64,000 nt of DNA from the NCBI GenBank assembly GCA_026182355.1, contig JAPFBL010000070.1, forward strand, positions 469,501-533,500, in the 5' to 3' direction. Position 1 is the stretch's first letter. Every line of letters begins with the position of its first letter. This DNA comes from Hermatobates lingyangjiaoensis. Lineage: Eukaryota > Arthropoda > Insecta > Hemiptera > Hermatobatidae. Position numbers and translations under genes: made by a program. The notes below the pieces were generated by a model. The model made no database searches and was not told where the DNA came from. It saw nothing but the letters and a program-made list of their open reading frames with translations. This document shows, piece after piece, positions 12,845 through 58,486 of this stretch.

Positions 12845-12990
12845 GAATCAGATAAGTCGCGTAAGACTACAGAATGAATGATGGCAGGTAGGGTAAATAC
12901 CCTTAATATGATATTTGTTATTTACTGCTGTTGTTGAAGAAGAACCTGCGGCAGACGTGATCAAGATACGAGTACCTTACAACTGAAGTA
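12845..12990 (+). repeat. Dispersed repeat, copy 1
   Basis: A block with AAGTCGCGTAAGACTA, GATGGCAGGTA, TTTACTGCTGTTGTTGAAGA and GAACCTGCGGCAGACG. It is repeated in the same orientation at 14413-14545. Identity unknown. Confidence 0.7.
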
Positions 12991-13030
12991 CTTGTTACGC
13001 ATCAATTCGGTTGATGGGAAGAGTGACCGT

Positions 13031-14140
13031 GACAACAATGTAAAAAAACCCTATAACAGATAACCTACAGTTGAAATAACGGCATTCCTTATCGTACTTT
13101 TACATGGGTTCCTTGGAGACTAATTACATTTCTTTACAAACAGTTCTTCTAAAGATAATAATTTCGGAACGGTCTTCCTTAAGCATGGTTCCACTAAATT
13201 GACACATAACAGTTGCACTTTCTATTTACTCAATACAAATTCTGATTATTTACATTTAAAAAAAATAAATATTATTATTCAACACCCATATATGTATATA
13301 TTACTCACTACCAATAATTACTTTATACGATTGTTATTATTATTTAGAAAATATGTTTTTGATAATAATAATTACTAAATTGTAGGAACAGTTTCCTTTT
13401 AACGTGATATTTATATTTAATAAACTTCATTTTACTATAACAAAATGATTTTCAAAGTCTTAAAAGTTTTTTCAAAATGTATTTCCTCATTGAATTTCCT
13501 TTTATTTCAATGTAAATGTTTATTAAAAATGTGATAAATTATTTTCTGTATCAGTAATTAATACTATATTATTCTAAGTTTCTTATAGTGTTATAGTTAT
13601 AGTTTCTTATATTTGTTAAGAGCAAAAGTTGACCAAAAAACTGTTTTCATATCATTAAATACAAAAAAAAAATTTTTTTTTCTTAATATTGTTATTAATT
13701 TTTTATTAGTTATTCATAACTTTGATTACACTGATGTTAAGAAATTCTATTTTGTTTTTGTTTTGTATAATAAATTTGAATAAAATTTAACTTTTTGATT
13801 TGATGCATTGTCACAAGCATCACAAAGAACAGTTGTCACTATTACTACTGAGATTATTTGCTTGTAAATATTGAATGTATTATTTTATTGTACTTTGAAT
13901 AATTATCTTGTTGAAATAATAGATTTTATAAGCTTAAAAAACCTGTAAATTTAATAAAAACTGACTCAATTGTAAATGCTGTTATATATATATAACATAA
14001 GTATATATAAGACTAATATATACTTAGTCTTATTTTAATCAGTATATATCCAATCAATCTCTCTTTCTATCTCGTTTTCACACTCCATCATATTATAAAT
14101 ATATAAACCTTAGTAGAAACATTTGATTTGAGGTTGGGAG
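13031..14140. other. Very AT-rich intergenic sequence
   Basis: Homopolymeric A and T runs and simple AT sequence, with no coding or repeat family identified. Confidence 0.4.
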
Positions 14141-14179
14141 TGTGCGAGGTAAGAGAGGTACTTTAAAGTACCTTTCTTG

Positions 14180-14196
14180 CCCCCCCCCCCCCCCCC
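14180..14196. repeat. Poly(C) tract, 17 nt
   Basis: A run of 17 C in an otherwise AT-rich region. Confidence 0.9.
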
Positions 14197-14239
14197 TTTC
14201 TTTTCATTCTCACTCCAGATGTTTCTGCATCCATTCTTT

Positions 14240-14312
14240 CATAATCAGTTTTGACTCCGACAAAGACTGCTTGTTACGGTTGAAAGTCTTTTTAGAGGTT
14301 GATTTTTATTTC
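14240..14312 (+). repeat. Degenerate family P repeat
   Basis: Carries TTTTGACTCCGACAAAGACT, GCTTGTTACGGTTGAAAG and, just beyond, TTATTTCACGTGTTTAT. All are diagnostic of the Penelope-type family P repeat. Confidence 0.55.
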
Positions 14313-14412
14313 ACGTGTTTATTGTCAAATCTTGTACCCATATATATTCTCGTATCTTCATTATGTGAGGATAATTAATATACGGTTCTTTCTGTTCTTA
14401 AACCTATAAAAC

Positions 14413-14545
14413 GCACCCATCAAATAAGTCGCATAAGACTAAAGAATCAATGATGGCAGGTAATATCCATAATATATTTGTTATTTACTGCTGTTGTTGA
14501 AGAACCTGCGGCAGACAAGATCAAGATACCTTACTACTGAGGTTG
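14413..14545 (+). repeat. Dispersed repeat, copy 2
   Basis: Same sequence block as 12845-12990 with small deletions (for example GAAGAACCTGCGGCAGACAA). The two copies are 1.57 kb apart in direct orientation. Confidence 0.7.
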
Positions 14546-14559
14546 TGAGTTATAACAAA

Positions 14560-16181
14560 AAAAACCTATATATGTAGGGATTTTATTATAAAAAAAAATT
14601 GTTATAAAAGTGCGACAATTTACAATTACAAAATATTTAGTTTTCCATTGACTAAAATGATTAAAACTAAGAAAAAATATTTATTTTCAATATTACTGTT
14701 GATTATATGATATTAATGTATACCTGTATGACTTTCAAACAGTACCGCAAATAATTAAGACACTTTCAAAACTCATCTTCAGGGAAAAACGAGAAGTGTA
14801 ATTTTCAACAAAAAATTCAGATTCTGCTCTCACTCTCTCAATAAAAACCACGACTAGACTAAATATTTCATTTTTCGAATTTTTTGCTACTTTTTTTATA
14901 TATAATTAACTTACAATTAGAAACATTCAAAAATTTCATTTTTAAATAATATTATTTAATTTGTGTAACTTTAAGAATAATTGAAAATGTTAATTAAAAC
15001 CCAAGTGTAAATAGTACCAGTAAAAAATTTCTTGTAAAAAAAGATACCAATTTTATAAAACTAGAATTTAATTAAATTAAAATATTTTAAAATAATGTTG
15101 ATTATTTCTTTTTATGAACTTGCTACCACTTTGTTTTTGACAATGGGCTCCATGGAACAGGCATCTATACCATATATACATAAATGTCTACCATATGTAT
15201 ATGCGTGTGTATAGAATAAACTACTGGAGATTAATACAGGGCCTCGCATAACAGGAAGAAACAAGTATTATAGTCGTTATTTCGATTATTACACCAACTG
15301 TTGTTGGTATCTTGAGGCTATTGTTCGCCACTTGAACATGAAGACATCATTCTCTTTCCCTTCTTCGTCTTTTCCTGATGGTGGAGAACCATCGACTATA
15401 GTAAATATCTATTTTGATTTGTGTTCTGTGCTAACTACTAGATGTATAGTTTGCATGTATATATATTTGAATCGAGAAATATAAAAAAGAAAAGAAAGAA
15501 AAACAACTGCACAAACTCAATCGTATTTTTATGCATTAGTTAATTTTTAGTTGCTTTAAAGAGAGCTTAAGTGGATCACTCCATCTGCCGTCTACAGATT
15601 TAACGACTTCAATATTTTTATTATTTTCTTTAATCAGTGCGTTATATCAGAACCCCTTAGTTTATCGGAAGTATGAATATGCAATGTGACTTTAGCAGTA
15701 TATGAGTTGATTGGTTTGTCAGTAGGAGCGATTCTGGTGAAGAGGTGGAGGTAGACCCTCTATGTCCCAAGCTGGCACAATCGATTGCTCGTGAAACTCC
15801 AATAACTCTTTGACCTAATCCCACATATAAATTCCTTCTCATTTCTACTATATTGCTTATAAACTAACTTAGCTAGCCCACCTTATTTGCAATATTGCAT
15901 TATTACTCTACTTTATGGTCCTGCTAGCACCCGGCTTTGGAACGGGTAAAAAAAAAAATAATTCATTTGACCGGTTATTAGTTTTAATATTGGTCTATAT
16001 GCTTTATCATATATATGTTTTCATACGAACAAAGTTTCATTTGAAAAGCAATATGCTAAAATTGAAGTGTCAAACATATTTAATTGTATTTTGTTGGTAT
16101 TGAAAACTGGGAGATTCGATTAAGAACATCTTAAGGCAGTATTCTCCGAATCGTTGGTTACGGCAATACTGGGGATACATT
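14560..16181. other. Intergenic sequence, no gene seen
   Basis: AT-rich. At 15372 the plus strand has CCTGATGGTGGAGAACCATC followed by GACTATAGTAAA, a possible decayed family Q module. No coding content was recognised. Confidence 0.4.
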
Positions 16182-17124
16182 TACAGTAATACCTCGAGAT
16201 ACGAACGTCCCAACATATGATTTACTTGATATACGACGAAAAACCTCATATAATTTACTTCATCAAATGGGAAGTCATTTTTGAGATACGAATGGCTAGT
16301 ACAGGGACGCTATCGATCACTCGACTACCCGCAACCACCCGAAATTTCACCTCTAAGCTTCAGAACTAAGTGATGGTGATAAAGTCTAGCGTAAGTAACA
16401 AAAAATAAAATATAAAAAAATCCAAAAAAAAATAGTACAGTTTTACATACCTCTCTCCGTCCTCCTCCACCGTAGTACATATAAGAAGTTCTGTCAAAGT
16501 ATAGGTAAGTATGAATTCGTGTATAAATTGTTATTTTGAGGCATACAGAACAGGTATATCATGCATAGAGTAATTATTACATTTACTTCATATTAACGTG
16601 CCAGGTTAGCTCAGTGGTTAAAGTACTCGCCTCTGAACTGGTGGGTTCGGGGTTAGATACCCACTTGGCCCTCGGTTTATTCATGCGGGAGGTGAATAAG
16701 GTGAATAATAATGAGCACGTTGTCCCTCAGAGAGGACGTTAAGCCGTCGGTCCCATGCTGTACGATGTCAGGTATTCTTTAAAGATCCCTACTCCAAATA
16801 TACTTGAGTTACACAAAATTTTGGACTCCCAATATAGAAGGTCTTTTTTGTGTGGTACCACAAAGGGTCCAATGTTCGGCCTATGTGTGTTCCCTCGTGG
16901 GACAGCCACTGCAACCTACAGTGTTTTCTACTACTACTTCTACTTAATATTAAATCTATATTTGTTTAGTATTTAGAGCATGGTTTTGGGGGGTAAGTTC
17001 GTATCAGTGGAACAAATTTATTTCCATTAATATCTGTGGGTAAAACTGATTTGTTCTACGATTTCTTTGATATACAACGAACTTCATGGAACGAATTAAA
17101 CTTGCATCTCTAACTACCTCTGTA
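16182..17124. mobile_element. Tigger/pogo-like element interrupted by a SINE
   Basis: The left end is TA then CAGTAATACCTCGAGATACG. The right end, read on the opposite strand from 17122, is CAGAGGTAGTTAGAGATGC followed by TA (17123-17124). Both ends continue into 'GATATACGACGAA'-like subterminal sequence. The roughly 940 bp include a complete SINE (16603-16935), so the element itself is about 600 bp and has no transposase ORF: a non-autonomous copy. Confidence 0.6.
16603..16935 (+). mobile_element. tRNA-derived SINE (long-tail subfamily) inside the Tigger-like element
   Basis: The head has GTTAGCTCAGTGGTTAAAG and GGGTTAGATACCC. The body has TTAAGCCGTCGGTCCCATGC, GTACGATGTCAGGTA and AAAGATCCCTACT. 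The tail, GTGTGGTACCACAAAGGGTC to GACAGCCACTGCAACCTAC, is shared with the copies at 61.1 and 61.6 kb. Confidence 0.8.
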
Positions 17125-17410
17125 CCAGTTTCCTTTATATCTATAATAAAACATATTTTCACAAAGATGGTAAACTCTTTAAAAACCATTAAGTACTTCC
17201 GGATATATACATTTCTTCATACCGAACAACACACCCACCTCCAAAACTCTAAAAAAAAAACTTTTCATTTCTTTCAATCAAATATTATACGTATGCATAC
17301 CGCCGTTAGGGCAGTTAATTTAATGTTTATAAATTATTATAAACAATATAAAATCCAAGTTAAAAAAACATTATAATAATGCTTTCTCTAACTTTTATTT
17401 AAAAAACTCT

Positions 17411-17519
17411 GCCAACGGCCACAGACCATGTCGAATACACCGGTCCCTACTAGATCTCCGGTGTTAATCAAGAGAGGACATGGTTACCACTTGAGTGGGA
17501 GACACTGGATAATGTTGGC
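17411..17519 (+). rRNA. 5S rRNA-like sequence (pseudogene or head of a 5S-derived SINE)
   Basis: Starts GCCAACGGCCACAGACCATG and continues GAATACACCGGTCC, GATCTCCGGTGTTAA (loop B/helix III region), GGACATGGTTACCACTTGAG and TGGGAGAC, ending ATGTTGGC. The order and spacing follow insect 5S rRNA, but it is about 10 nt short and several conserved positions differ, so it is not a functional gene. The downstream 17520-17640 could be the body of a SINE3-type element. It lies 1 kb downstream of the U2AF stop. Confidence 0.75.
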
Positions 17520-17639
17520 ACCTTTGGCAGTGTGTTTCACCCACTCATTCTAATCGAGAGTCAAGTAAGACATGAACCTGCATGAGCCTATGAGTGTGGG
17601 TGCTGGGACGACAAAAACGATAAAGAAGTATCTGCTGGA

Positions 17640-18521
17640 GTGTAGATTAGCAATAATGGAATATCTTCTTACCATTGTATAATTAATACCTTACTATAGA
17701 CATCATTATTTTTTTTTTGTATTTTCGGTTACTTCGACTACTACATTACTACATACTACAATTCATGTATGGGGTTTCTGAGGATTGTTAGTAAGAAAAG
17801 ACTTTGTGCAAGTGGGTTTGGATGAGTTGAGAGTTTACTGTGGAATCTTTTTTAGCGGTCTTTTGCATAGTCACGAACAAAGGAAATGATCTCAGCGAAC
17901 GTAAAATGGTACAAACACATATTGAATGAATTTCCAACAATGTTTAAATAACTTCAAGCTAAACATTTTAAAACTCTAATAAAACAATAATAAAGTTGAT
18001 ATAGTTAAGGAACTTCTTTTTAGCAAATATGCAGTATAGTAATGATTGTCTGTCTATACTAGAGTAATTCATCTTTTACAATTCAAATCAATATAAACTA
18101 TCAACAGTTTACGTTCATATTAATTCTAAAACTCTTGAATTGACATATATATTCAATTCAAGAATATATTTGTTGAAACCCAAATCTATTTAATTTTCAC
18201 CAAGATTGGTGTAATTCGATTCGGGATTGTGTAGTTCTAACAAGTCTCAGAAGGTATTCAGAAAACAAATCAAATCCTGTGTTTAGCTGAAAATTTATTA
18301 AATCCAACAACACAGAGAACAAATACATTAGTTGTTAATACAAATGTGAAGACAAATGACTTACGAACTCAATTAAATAAGTGTTTTTGAAATAATAAAA
18401 ATGATCCTTTATGATAACTGTACTGTTGTACTATATATATATTTGAAGATGGAAACTATACACATGATAAGGTATTGACAAGAGTAAGACCCCCCCACAG
18501 TAAAATAATAAAACTGAAATT
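17640..18521. other. 3' flank / probable 3' UTR of U2AF (minus strand)
   Basis: On the minus strand this follows the U2AF stop codon. An AATAAA (plus-strand TTTATT, 18294-18299) lies about 225 nt downstream of the stop and could be the poly(A) signal. The rest is AT-rich with no gene. Confidence 0.4.
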
Positions 18522-51441
<32,920 letters not shown>

Positions 51442-51624
51442 AACAATATTTAAACAGGAATTGAAGATATTCTTCTTCTTTCTAAAATGTGAGAGATATT
51501 CTTCACAATAACGAAATAAGATGAACTGGTTTTAAAATTTGAAATGAAATAAACTGAGAGACGCCACCAAATTTAAGTAGTAGGGTGTAGAACAGAGCCG
51601 GCCATATTCCTCAACACGTTCCGA

Positions 51625-51632
51625 TGACGTCA
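51625..51632. promoter_or_regulatory. CRE-like palindrome TGACGTCA near the U2AF 5' end
   Basis: A perfect TGACGTCA (CREB/ATF-type site) about 185 bp upstream of the ATG, in a stretch of raised GC (51590-51650). This is the likely promoter or 5' UTR region. No transcription start can be read from sequence alone. Confidence 0.4.
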
Positions 51633-51649
51633 GAAGGAAACAGACTATC

Positions 51650-52611
51650 AGTGTTGTATCGGTGTCTCATTAACTTTGTGTGAAAATAAAAAGTTCTTTG
51701 TTTATGCTTTCAATAAACTTCACTGTGCAAGTCTGTTCTTATAATAATAATCCATCTCGTCCTTAAATTATTTTTCTTTACTAGTAAAAACAATATTTTG
51801 ATTTTACCTACAACTAAAGAGGCAATCAATTTGACCAATACTATTTCAAATATTTTCAATCTTCGAAAAGTAAATTGTTAATATTAATTTCCGAAAAATT
51901 GCCTATTGTAATACACTTAATATATATACATTGCCGTACAGGAGAAAACCTCTATATTTTCAATCCCTTACAGAAAATATTTATTGTTTACAATATACAA
52001 CTCCTCTGACAGATTGCTTCGGAACATAACTAGGAACAGTTTAAAGTTTGCACTCCGTATTATATTTGGATGCTCGTAATGAGCCATGTAAACTTATTCT
52101 CGAACAACAGGAACAAAATTCCAGAAATCCATATGCAATTAAAGTTTGCTCCCTTACAGGTTTTAGTTCTACTTAGCAAAATAATTTCATTTTTACATAA
52201 AACGTTATACGAACCATGAACACTGTAAACAGATATGAGGATATCTTATCTGCTGATTATTTTATAACAAATTTATAGTCATAAAAAAACAGGGAATTCT
52301 AAAAGTTATTGATGTCTTCCAGAAATAACTCATTGGACATGTTGTTGTGCTATTGTTCTATTTTCAATTGTGCTATGTTTTAATTAGCACAAATAAAACC
52401 GGTAGTAACATTTATTGATAGTTGTTCTCTACAGGCACAGTTAAGTGAGTGAGCGCTAAAAATATCACTAAAATATTAACTGCCAACGAGCTATGAGCGC
52501 TACACCAACTGTTCTTCTGGTAAAGTCAACAGTACAATACAGTAACTATTTCTGTTGTAACGTTACACAACAATAATATCTTATGAAAATCGAAAAGAAA
52601 ACTAATGAATT
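51650..52611. other. Intergenic sequence upstream of U2AF
   Basis: AT-rich, nothing identified beyond the promoter-proximal region. Confidence 0.4.
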
Positions 52612-53405
52612 TTATTGATAGGAAGAAAAAGGTGTGCAGAACCACTGTTGCGGACGATGTATAGCCCGGCTAGAGCACGCATTATGAGATGGTGTGTTGA
52701 CTGAGATGGACCCGGAAAAGGCACCCGGTTGCTCTTCTTGTTTCATTGACAAAGTACGAGGCATATCTTGAATAGGGGTGCGCAGTTGGCATTTTGTTAA
52801 TTTAGGATGAATAAAGTTAGCAAGCACACTTTGCATTCAAAGATGTCGAAGTTGGATATACAGTGGCGTAGCAAAGGGGGGGGGGGGGGGGGGGTCCGCC
52901 GTGGGTGGCACGTGTCAGAAGTAAATTTACGTCCCAGAAGCGTAAAACCAAGATGCAGAAGAGCCTAGATTAAAGCTGCTTTCATTTTACAGTGGTATCT
53001 CTCGCAGTGATTCTGACAATTTTAATGATGTAAGAGGATCTCTCTCAAACTGACAGCTCAAATCAATTAACTTACGAGGAGTAGAGAATCTTGTGACTCA
53101 ACCATACTTGCGACACTGCTGTTTGACCTGCCATTGGAAAAGCTTCCAGGCAGCGATTAAATCTGTCAGTGATGGTCGGAATGTAGTGGAAACCTTGGCA
53201 ATAAGGCAAGAGGCCAACAATGTCGAGATATATGACTGCAGCTGACGACAGCGACCATACTAAATCCAGTATTAGCGATTTCGTATGGTGGGGTACTTTA
53301 CTGCAAATACTAGTCAATTTAGCTACGTACTTCTTTATGCCACGCCAAACAAATCTTTCATCAACTAAATGCAGTGATCTTCGAATACTTGGGTGCTAAA
53401 GCCCG
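52612..53405 (-). pseudogene. Ty3/gypsy integrase remnant
   Basis: The minus strand gives HPSIRRSLHLVDERFVWRGI, TSICSKVPHHTKS, then YLDIVGLLPYCQGFHYIPTI and TDRFNRCLEAFPM. These match, in order, the zinc-finger end and the integrase core of Ty3/gypsy polymerases, with the first two catalytic Asp (in LDIVG and TDRF). The region between 53070 and 52840 is lost or replaced by a G-tract insertion. A C-terminal piece (52836-52612) ends HRPQQWFCTPF. The third catalytic residue, RT and LTRs are not found. Confidence 0.75.
52861..52925 (+). mobile_element. Terminus of a DNA element with G-rich end
   Basis: CAGTGGCGTAGCAAAG followed by 19 G (52876-52894) and TCCGCCGTGGGTGGCACG. This start-plus-G-tract form is typical of a widespread hAT-like terminal sequence in animals. 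It sits inside the gypsy remnant, so it inserted later. No right end was seen. Confidence 0.45.
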
Positions 53406-56400
53406 TACAGTTTATTGAAAATTACATTTCTTAAATTATGTAATTTCTTAAAATACGATCTTGAAGCATTTGTTTAAAATGATGAACCGCTTCATGTACC
53501 GCTATAGTTAGCAGTCGTAAGCCCTGTATTGTTTCTGTGAATCATCAATTTTACATGAAGAAAAGCAAGAGGCTCTCAGCCATTATCTCAGATGTTCCAA
53601 TTCAACAGACCGAGGTGTCAGTCATTAAAGACAAATGCGCATCTGCTCTAGGATAGGCCAACAAGGCTTTGCTTGAGATGCTACCATTCACATTTCCAAA
53701 AGCCGCTATCATATCATCAGAAAAGTTAAATCATCCTTTAGTGATTTGAAACCTTCATTTACAACCAGTAATGGGACCTGAATATCTCGACTTCAATTTT
53801 TTTTACAAAAACATTACATATAAATATTAGTTTATGGAAAAAAAAACAATATTCAAATTAATTATTTTATTAACCATTAAATATCAATAAAAATGTAATG
53901 ATTTATATGAAAAATTAAATGTCATGCTAGCCTGGTCATTTGTAAATTATATAAACAATTCAAATTACAAATATTGATTGACAAACTATATAAGCAAAAT
54001 CTGTTCTTTTTATCACATTCTTTATAAGTCATTCAAAAATATTTCTCTCCTTCCAACCCGACCAGCAGATTCAGGATCTCTAACACTACTTATTATCTAC
54101 ATTACTTAATCTTATTAAATCGATTTAACAAAAAAAATTAAAATACTTCTTTTAATTTAAAGAAAATTACTGACTCACCTATTACATATATTACCATATA
54201 ATTTTAAGCTTAGAAACATTTAAACTAAACAAATTATTTCATAAAACTACATCAATTGACATTACTATTCCCAAAACTCAGGTTAGCTACCATCAATATA
54301 TTTGATTAAAAAAAAAATTGTGAAGTATCGAACTACTAATCAGTATGGTTTAATTAGTTTATTGCTCAGTATGATTAAACATACTATTGCAAATAACTAG
54401 TTCAGTTCAGTATATATATATATATATATATGAACGGTAAAAAAACTAAGGGTTCAAAATATACAATTGAACAGTAATAATTCTTGCATATAAGAAATTA
54501 CAAGTTGATTTGTTAATTTTTTTACCTTTTAAATCAAAGGTTTCTTAACTATACCATTAATGAAAAAACTTACTTGTTTCTTATTATTTGTGTTTTGATT
54601 TAAACCATTATTAACCTGCCGCACAATTAACTTTCAACTTAGCATTTATTTTCAAATTTGAAGATTATAATAAACTCAAAGAATTAAATATTTAATAAAA
54701 CATAACACCTATAACTCTTATTTAATATAATAAAGAATAATAGTACGAATGAAGATGGTATATAAATAGTGAAAATAAATACTAACATCTTTAAAAAAGT
54801 ACTAATATTATTTAACCAACAGTTTTACAATATTCTTTTATTTTCAGATTTAATTACTCATAAAACTGAAATTATTTTTAATTTTTTTTATCAGAAAAAT
54901 GAAATAAATATGTCAATTTTGTTAATATGAAATATGTATAAACAATCAGAATTAACAAGGATTCGTCCAATTTTAATTGTTCAAATTCAATTGTCAAATC
55001 TGTAATGCAGGCGTTTAAAGTGTGATTTAAATAATAAAGGGGATGGATTACTTATAAAAATGATCTATTTTATTCCAATCATTTATAACTTATTCAAATT
55101 ATATGTGTGAATACGAGATTCAGTTTGAGTCAACATAAAGTGTATTAAAATCAATACCGAACACATGACAGATCACGAAACTTACTTCATTTGGTATTTT
55201 GAGCTGAGGTTAGTTATTAGAAGTAGACCAGAAAATAATTCCACGAGACAGAGTCAGGTGATCCAATAATGGACGGATGGTTATAATTCGTCTGATTTCT
55301 AACTGAGGATTAGAAGTTAATTTTTATAAATGGTTCCTTTAATTTAAAAATCAAAGAAAGTAGAAGTAATATAAATAAAAATAAAAAATTGTAATATTAA
55401 AATTATAAAGAAAATGGTAGCCCTTTGACTTTAAGCCGACTGTAGAACCGGATCCAACAAACCAAATGTAACCTCCTTCAGGTTTTTTGGATCAACTTCT
55501 GTACAAATATTTTCTTTAATAGACTGTTATTAATAAGTCATATTTTTTGTTTATAGATTTTTATATTTATTTTACTGCTCTCTAATTTTTATTTTACTAT
55601 TTTTTTTTGTTGATTACACTCAATGTACGTGTAGTCCGAATATACTTCGTTTTTGTATTGAACATGTGCCATTCGTTCCCTTGAATCACCTGAAGGACAT
55701 CATTCTCTCCTTCTCTATCTATCTATCTCTGTCTATCCATCCATTTATCTATCTCTCTTTATCTTCTAGTCTTCTCTTGACAACAGACAACCGTTCAAAA
55801 TATCGACAATTTCATCTTTCTTCCTGTATCTGTCACGTGTCTCTTTCTGTCTTAACTTTCAGTTTCTGATGTGTCCGTTAAGAGCAAATATACGTATTCG
55901 AATAATAACAACAATTTAAACACCTATACATGAGAAATACAAGCTTATGACCCATTATGAGACGGCTAAATAATATGGACAGTATTTAGTAACATGATAA
56001 GTATAAGAAACCAACAAGATTTAATATATGTCGCCAAAAAATATAATCTAAAAGAAATGTAATTCACTACCATAATTATTGCAAAAAATTAAGTTATCAA
56101 TTGTTTGTAAAATTTGATTTTTTTACATAAGACTTCACAAAAAAGAGACCTATTGATATACAATAAATAAAATGCATTTAAGAACAAAACGTTCAAGATA
56201 TATAGTTTTCAATAATTTCCAATTAAAACCTATTTTCATATAATTATAATATAAAATTGAATATGTTTCTTTAAATATGTTGATATTGGTTGTTTTATGT
56301 AATAATTATAATACAAATAAATTGCCTTTTAACAAAATAAAGATTCAATGAACACATGATTTATTGCTAAAATAAGTGGAAACTGATTCATTTCAATGCT

Positions 56401-57555
56401 ACTAATATTTAATATTTATGATAAATAATTTAGGTTCTCTTATTTCAGTATAAGAACTTTGTAAATAATAATTTTCATTGTTTTACAAATAGTTATATAT
56501 TTCAAATATAGAAAGACAATTTACAATAGTTAATAGGAACTTATGATTTTAAAAAAAAATTGATATTTGAAATATTGTTATGAAAAAAATATTATTGATA
56601 AAAAATGAAACGATTGCAAATTTTAAAAAAGTTAACAGACACTTTTGGTAATATATTAAAGATAAGAATTGGTTTTTAACTTTTATAACGATACTTTAAG
56701 AACAAATTTTACTAACTATAAAAATATATTTATTAAAAATGAACCACGAGTTTTTAATAGCAATTATTATATATAAATATAATAATTATTAGTAACAATG
56801 GAAAAAATATGTTTTTGTACAAAAATAACAACTGGAAGAAATTATACAGATTAAGATTTAATATCCTAGAAAAGGTAACGGAGAATTAAAAGCCATAGAA
56901 ATAAACAAATAATGCAAAGAAAATCCTGATGCATTTGTATAATTTTGTTTTTTTTTGTTTTATTTCAGCCAGAAAAAAATTACGTAAATTAAGTAAGAAG
57001 AAGTTAAGTAGTTTAGTAAATATTATATAATATTAAAAATAATTCTATTTTTATTAAAGAAATATTCATTACTAAGCTATTTATTCTGAATTATATTACA
57101 AGTAAATGCTAATTTAAATCATAAGAAAATAATATTGCAAAATATAAAAATAGTAATCACTTTTAGGTATTTTTTTAAAACTAAAGCTTTCATTTCAATC
57201 ATAATTAATTTATAATTTTATATTAAAGGATAACTCTAATATAGAAGTACGTTTTGAATAAATACTTCATGGTTTTGAAAATAAGAGTTTATAAAATATA
57301 ATGGATTAGATATTATAATAAATGATATAAGATAAGAGCTGAGAAAAGGTTCGAATCGATCAGCATTTGAAATTGATAACTATTCCCTATTCACAAAATA
57401 TTATAAATATGGAATAAAAAGAATTAAAAAACTTGGGAATGAAAATAAAACAAAAAGATTTCAATTTCTCAAATATCTACTTTTTGAGTATATTTCAGCC
57501 ATCTATCGTATATATATACACTTTAACGATAAAAAAACGATCCGAAACAGACAAC
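53406..57555. other. Intergenic sequence, no gene seen
   Basis: Very AT-rich. A (TA)n run lies at 54411-54431 and TCTA/TCCA tetranucleotide repeats at 55715-55765. No coding or repeat family was recognised. Confidence 0.4.
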
Positions 57556-58330
57556 TTAAGATAAATATAAAGAAAGAAACATAGATAAATTAAAAACACC
57601 CACTTACAGTCATTAATTTTTGGTTTGAACCGTCTTCAGGAGAGATAAGATAGAGAAATCAAGCAGTGCATTCGTGCAGAGGAGGTTGGAGACCAACAAT
57701 GTTGCCGCACGCGCGTACGATAAAAAAAAATAAGGTAGACAGGAATCAATTTAAAATTACATGTAGAATGGGGAATAGGAAAAATTAACAAGTAAAAGGA
57801 AAACAAAGGATGCGATACCTAAATTAAAGGAAAAAGGCTAAGCTTTACCGAAGAACCCCATATTTTACTGCTCAGTTTGTGCATGCGGTTGTGCACCTGG
57901 CATTAATCTAAAACGATAATGATTTAATTAACTAATTAGTTCATTGGGTTTGTATTTATTTTTTATGTATCTTGTTTTTACTATTTAATTTTGTTTTCAT
58001 ATCATTTTGTATAACTTAATTATTTTATTAATTTAATTTGTTATGTTCAAGTTGTTACTTTTATTTGGGTATCACAACCTTTGTCCATCCCTCTGTTTCG
58101 CTTTTATTATTCCTTTTCTTTTTCCCCATTCTAAACTTAATTTTTACTACACTCCTGTCTACTTTATTTCTCGGTGACCGGGTGTGCATTAGATATTTTT
58201 GGTTTCCAACCATCTCTGCACCAGTTTCCTAATCTTTTCCCTCTGATGAAGGTTCAAACCGAAAATCAGAGACTATTAACTGTTTGTTTTTAATTTATCT
58301 ATGTTTCTTTCTTTATATTTATACAAAATT
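57556..58330. repeat. Long inverted repeat of family S termini, about 290-bp arms
   Basis: The left arm (57556-57840) and right arm (58040-58330) align in reverse from ATAAAGAAAGAAACATAGAT at the outside to TAGAATGGGGAA and beyond at the inside. The right arm holds CTGATGAAGGTTCAAACCG then AAAATCAGAG. The left holds the mirror with CTGAAGACGGTTCAAACC. The central spacer is about 200 bp. No ORF was recognised. Confidence 0.8.
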
Positions 58331-58486
58331 AAAGTTTATCAGGACTCAGTCAGTTCTTCAGGTTCAAATTAAACTCTCATTTCCAACTTTTCGGTTTTTA
58401 TAAATATAAAACCGAAATAAATAAATATAAAATGAGAGTTTAATTTGATCCTGAAGAATTGACCGAGTCCTGATAAACTGTAATTT
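58329..58486. repeat. Fold-back of family R termini
   Basis: The left arm 58329-58398 and right arm 58406-58486 are reverse complements: AGTTTATCAGGACTCAGTCA against GACCGAGTCCTGATAAACTG. GAGAGTTTAATTTGATCC and ACCGAAA are present. The loop is under 10 bp. It abuts the family S inverted repeat. Confidence 0.8.

Noticed and set aside
15657..15842. 61-aa minus-strand ORF in a GC-richer patch
   Set aside because: No recognisable motif, no splice or start context; probably chance or a decayed repeat.
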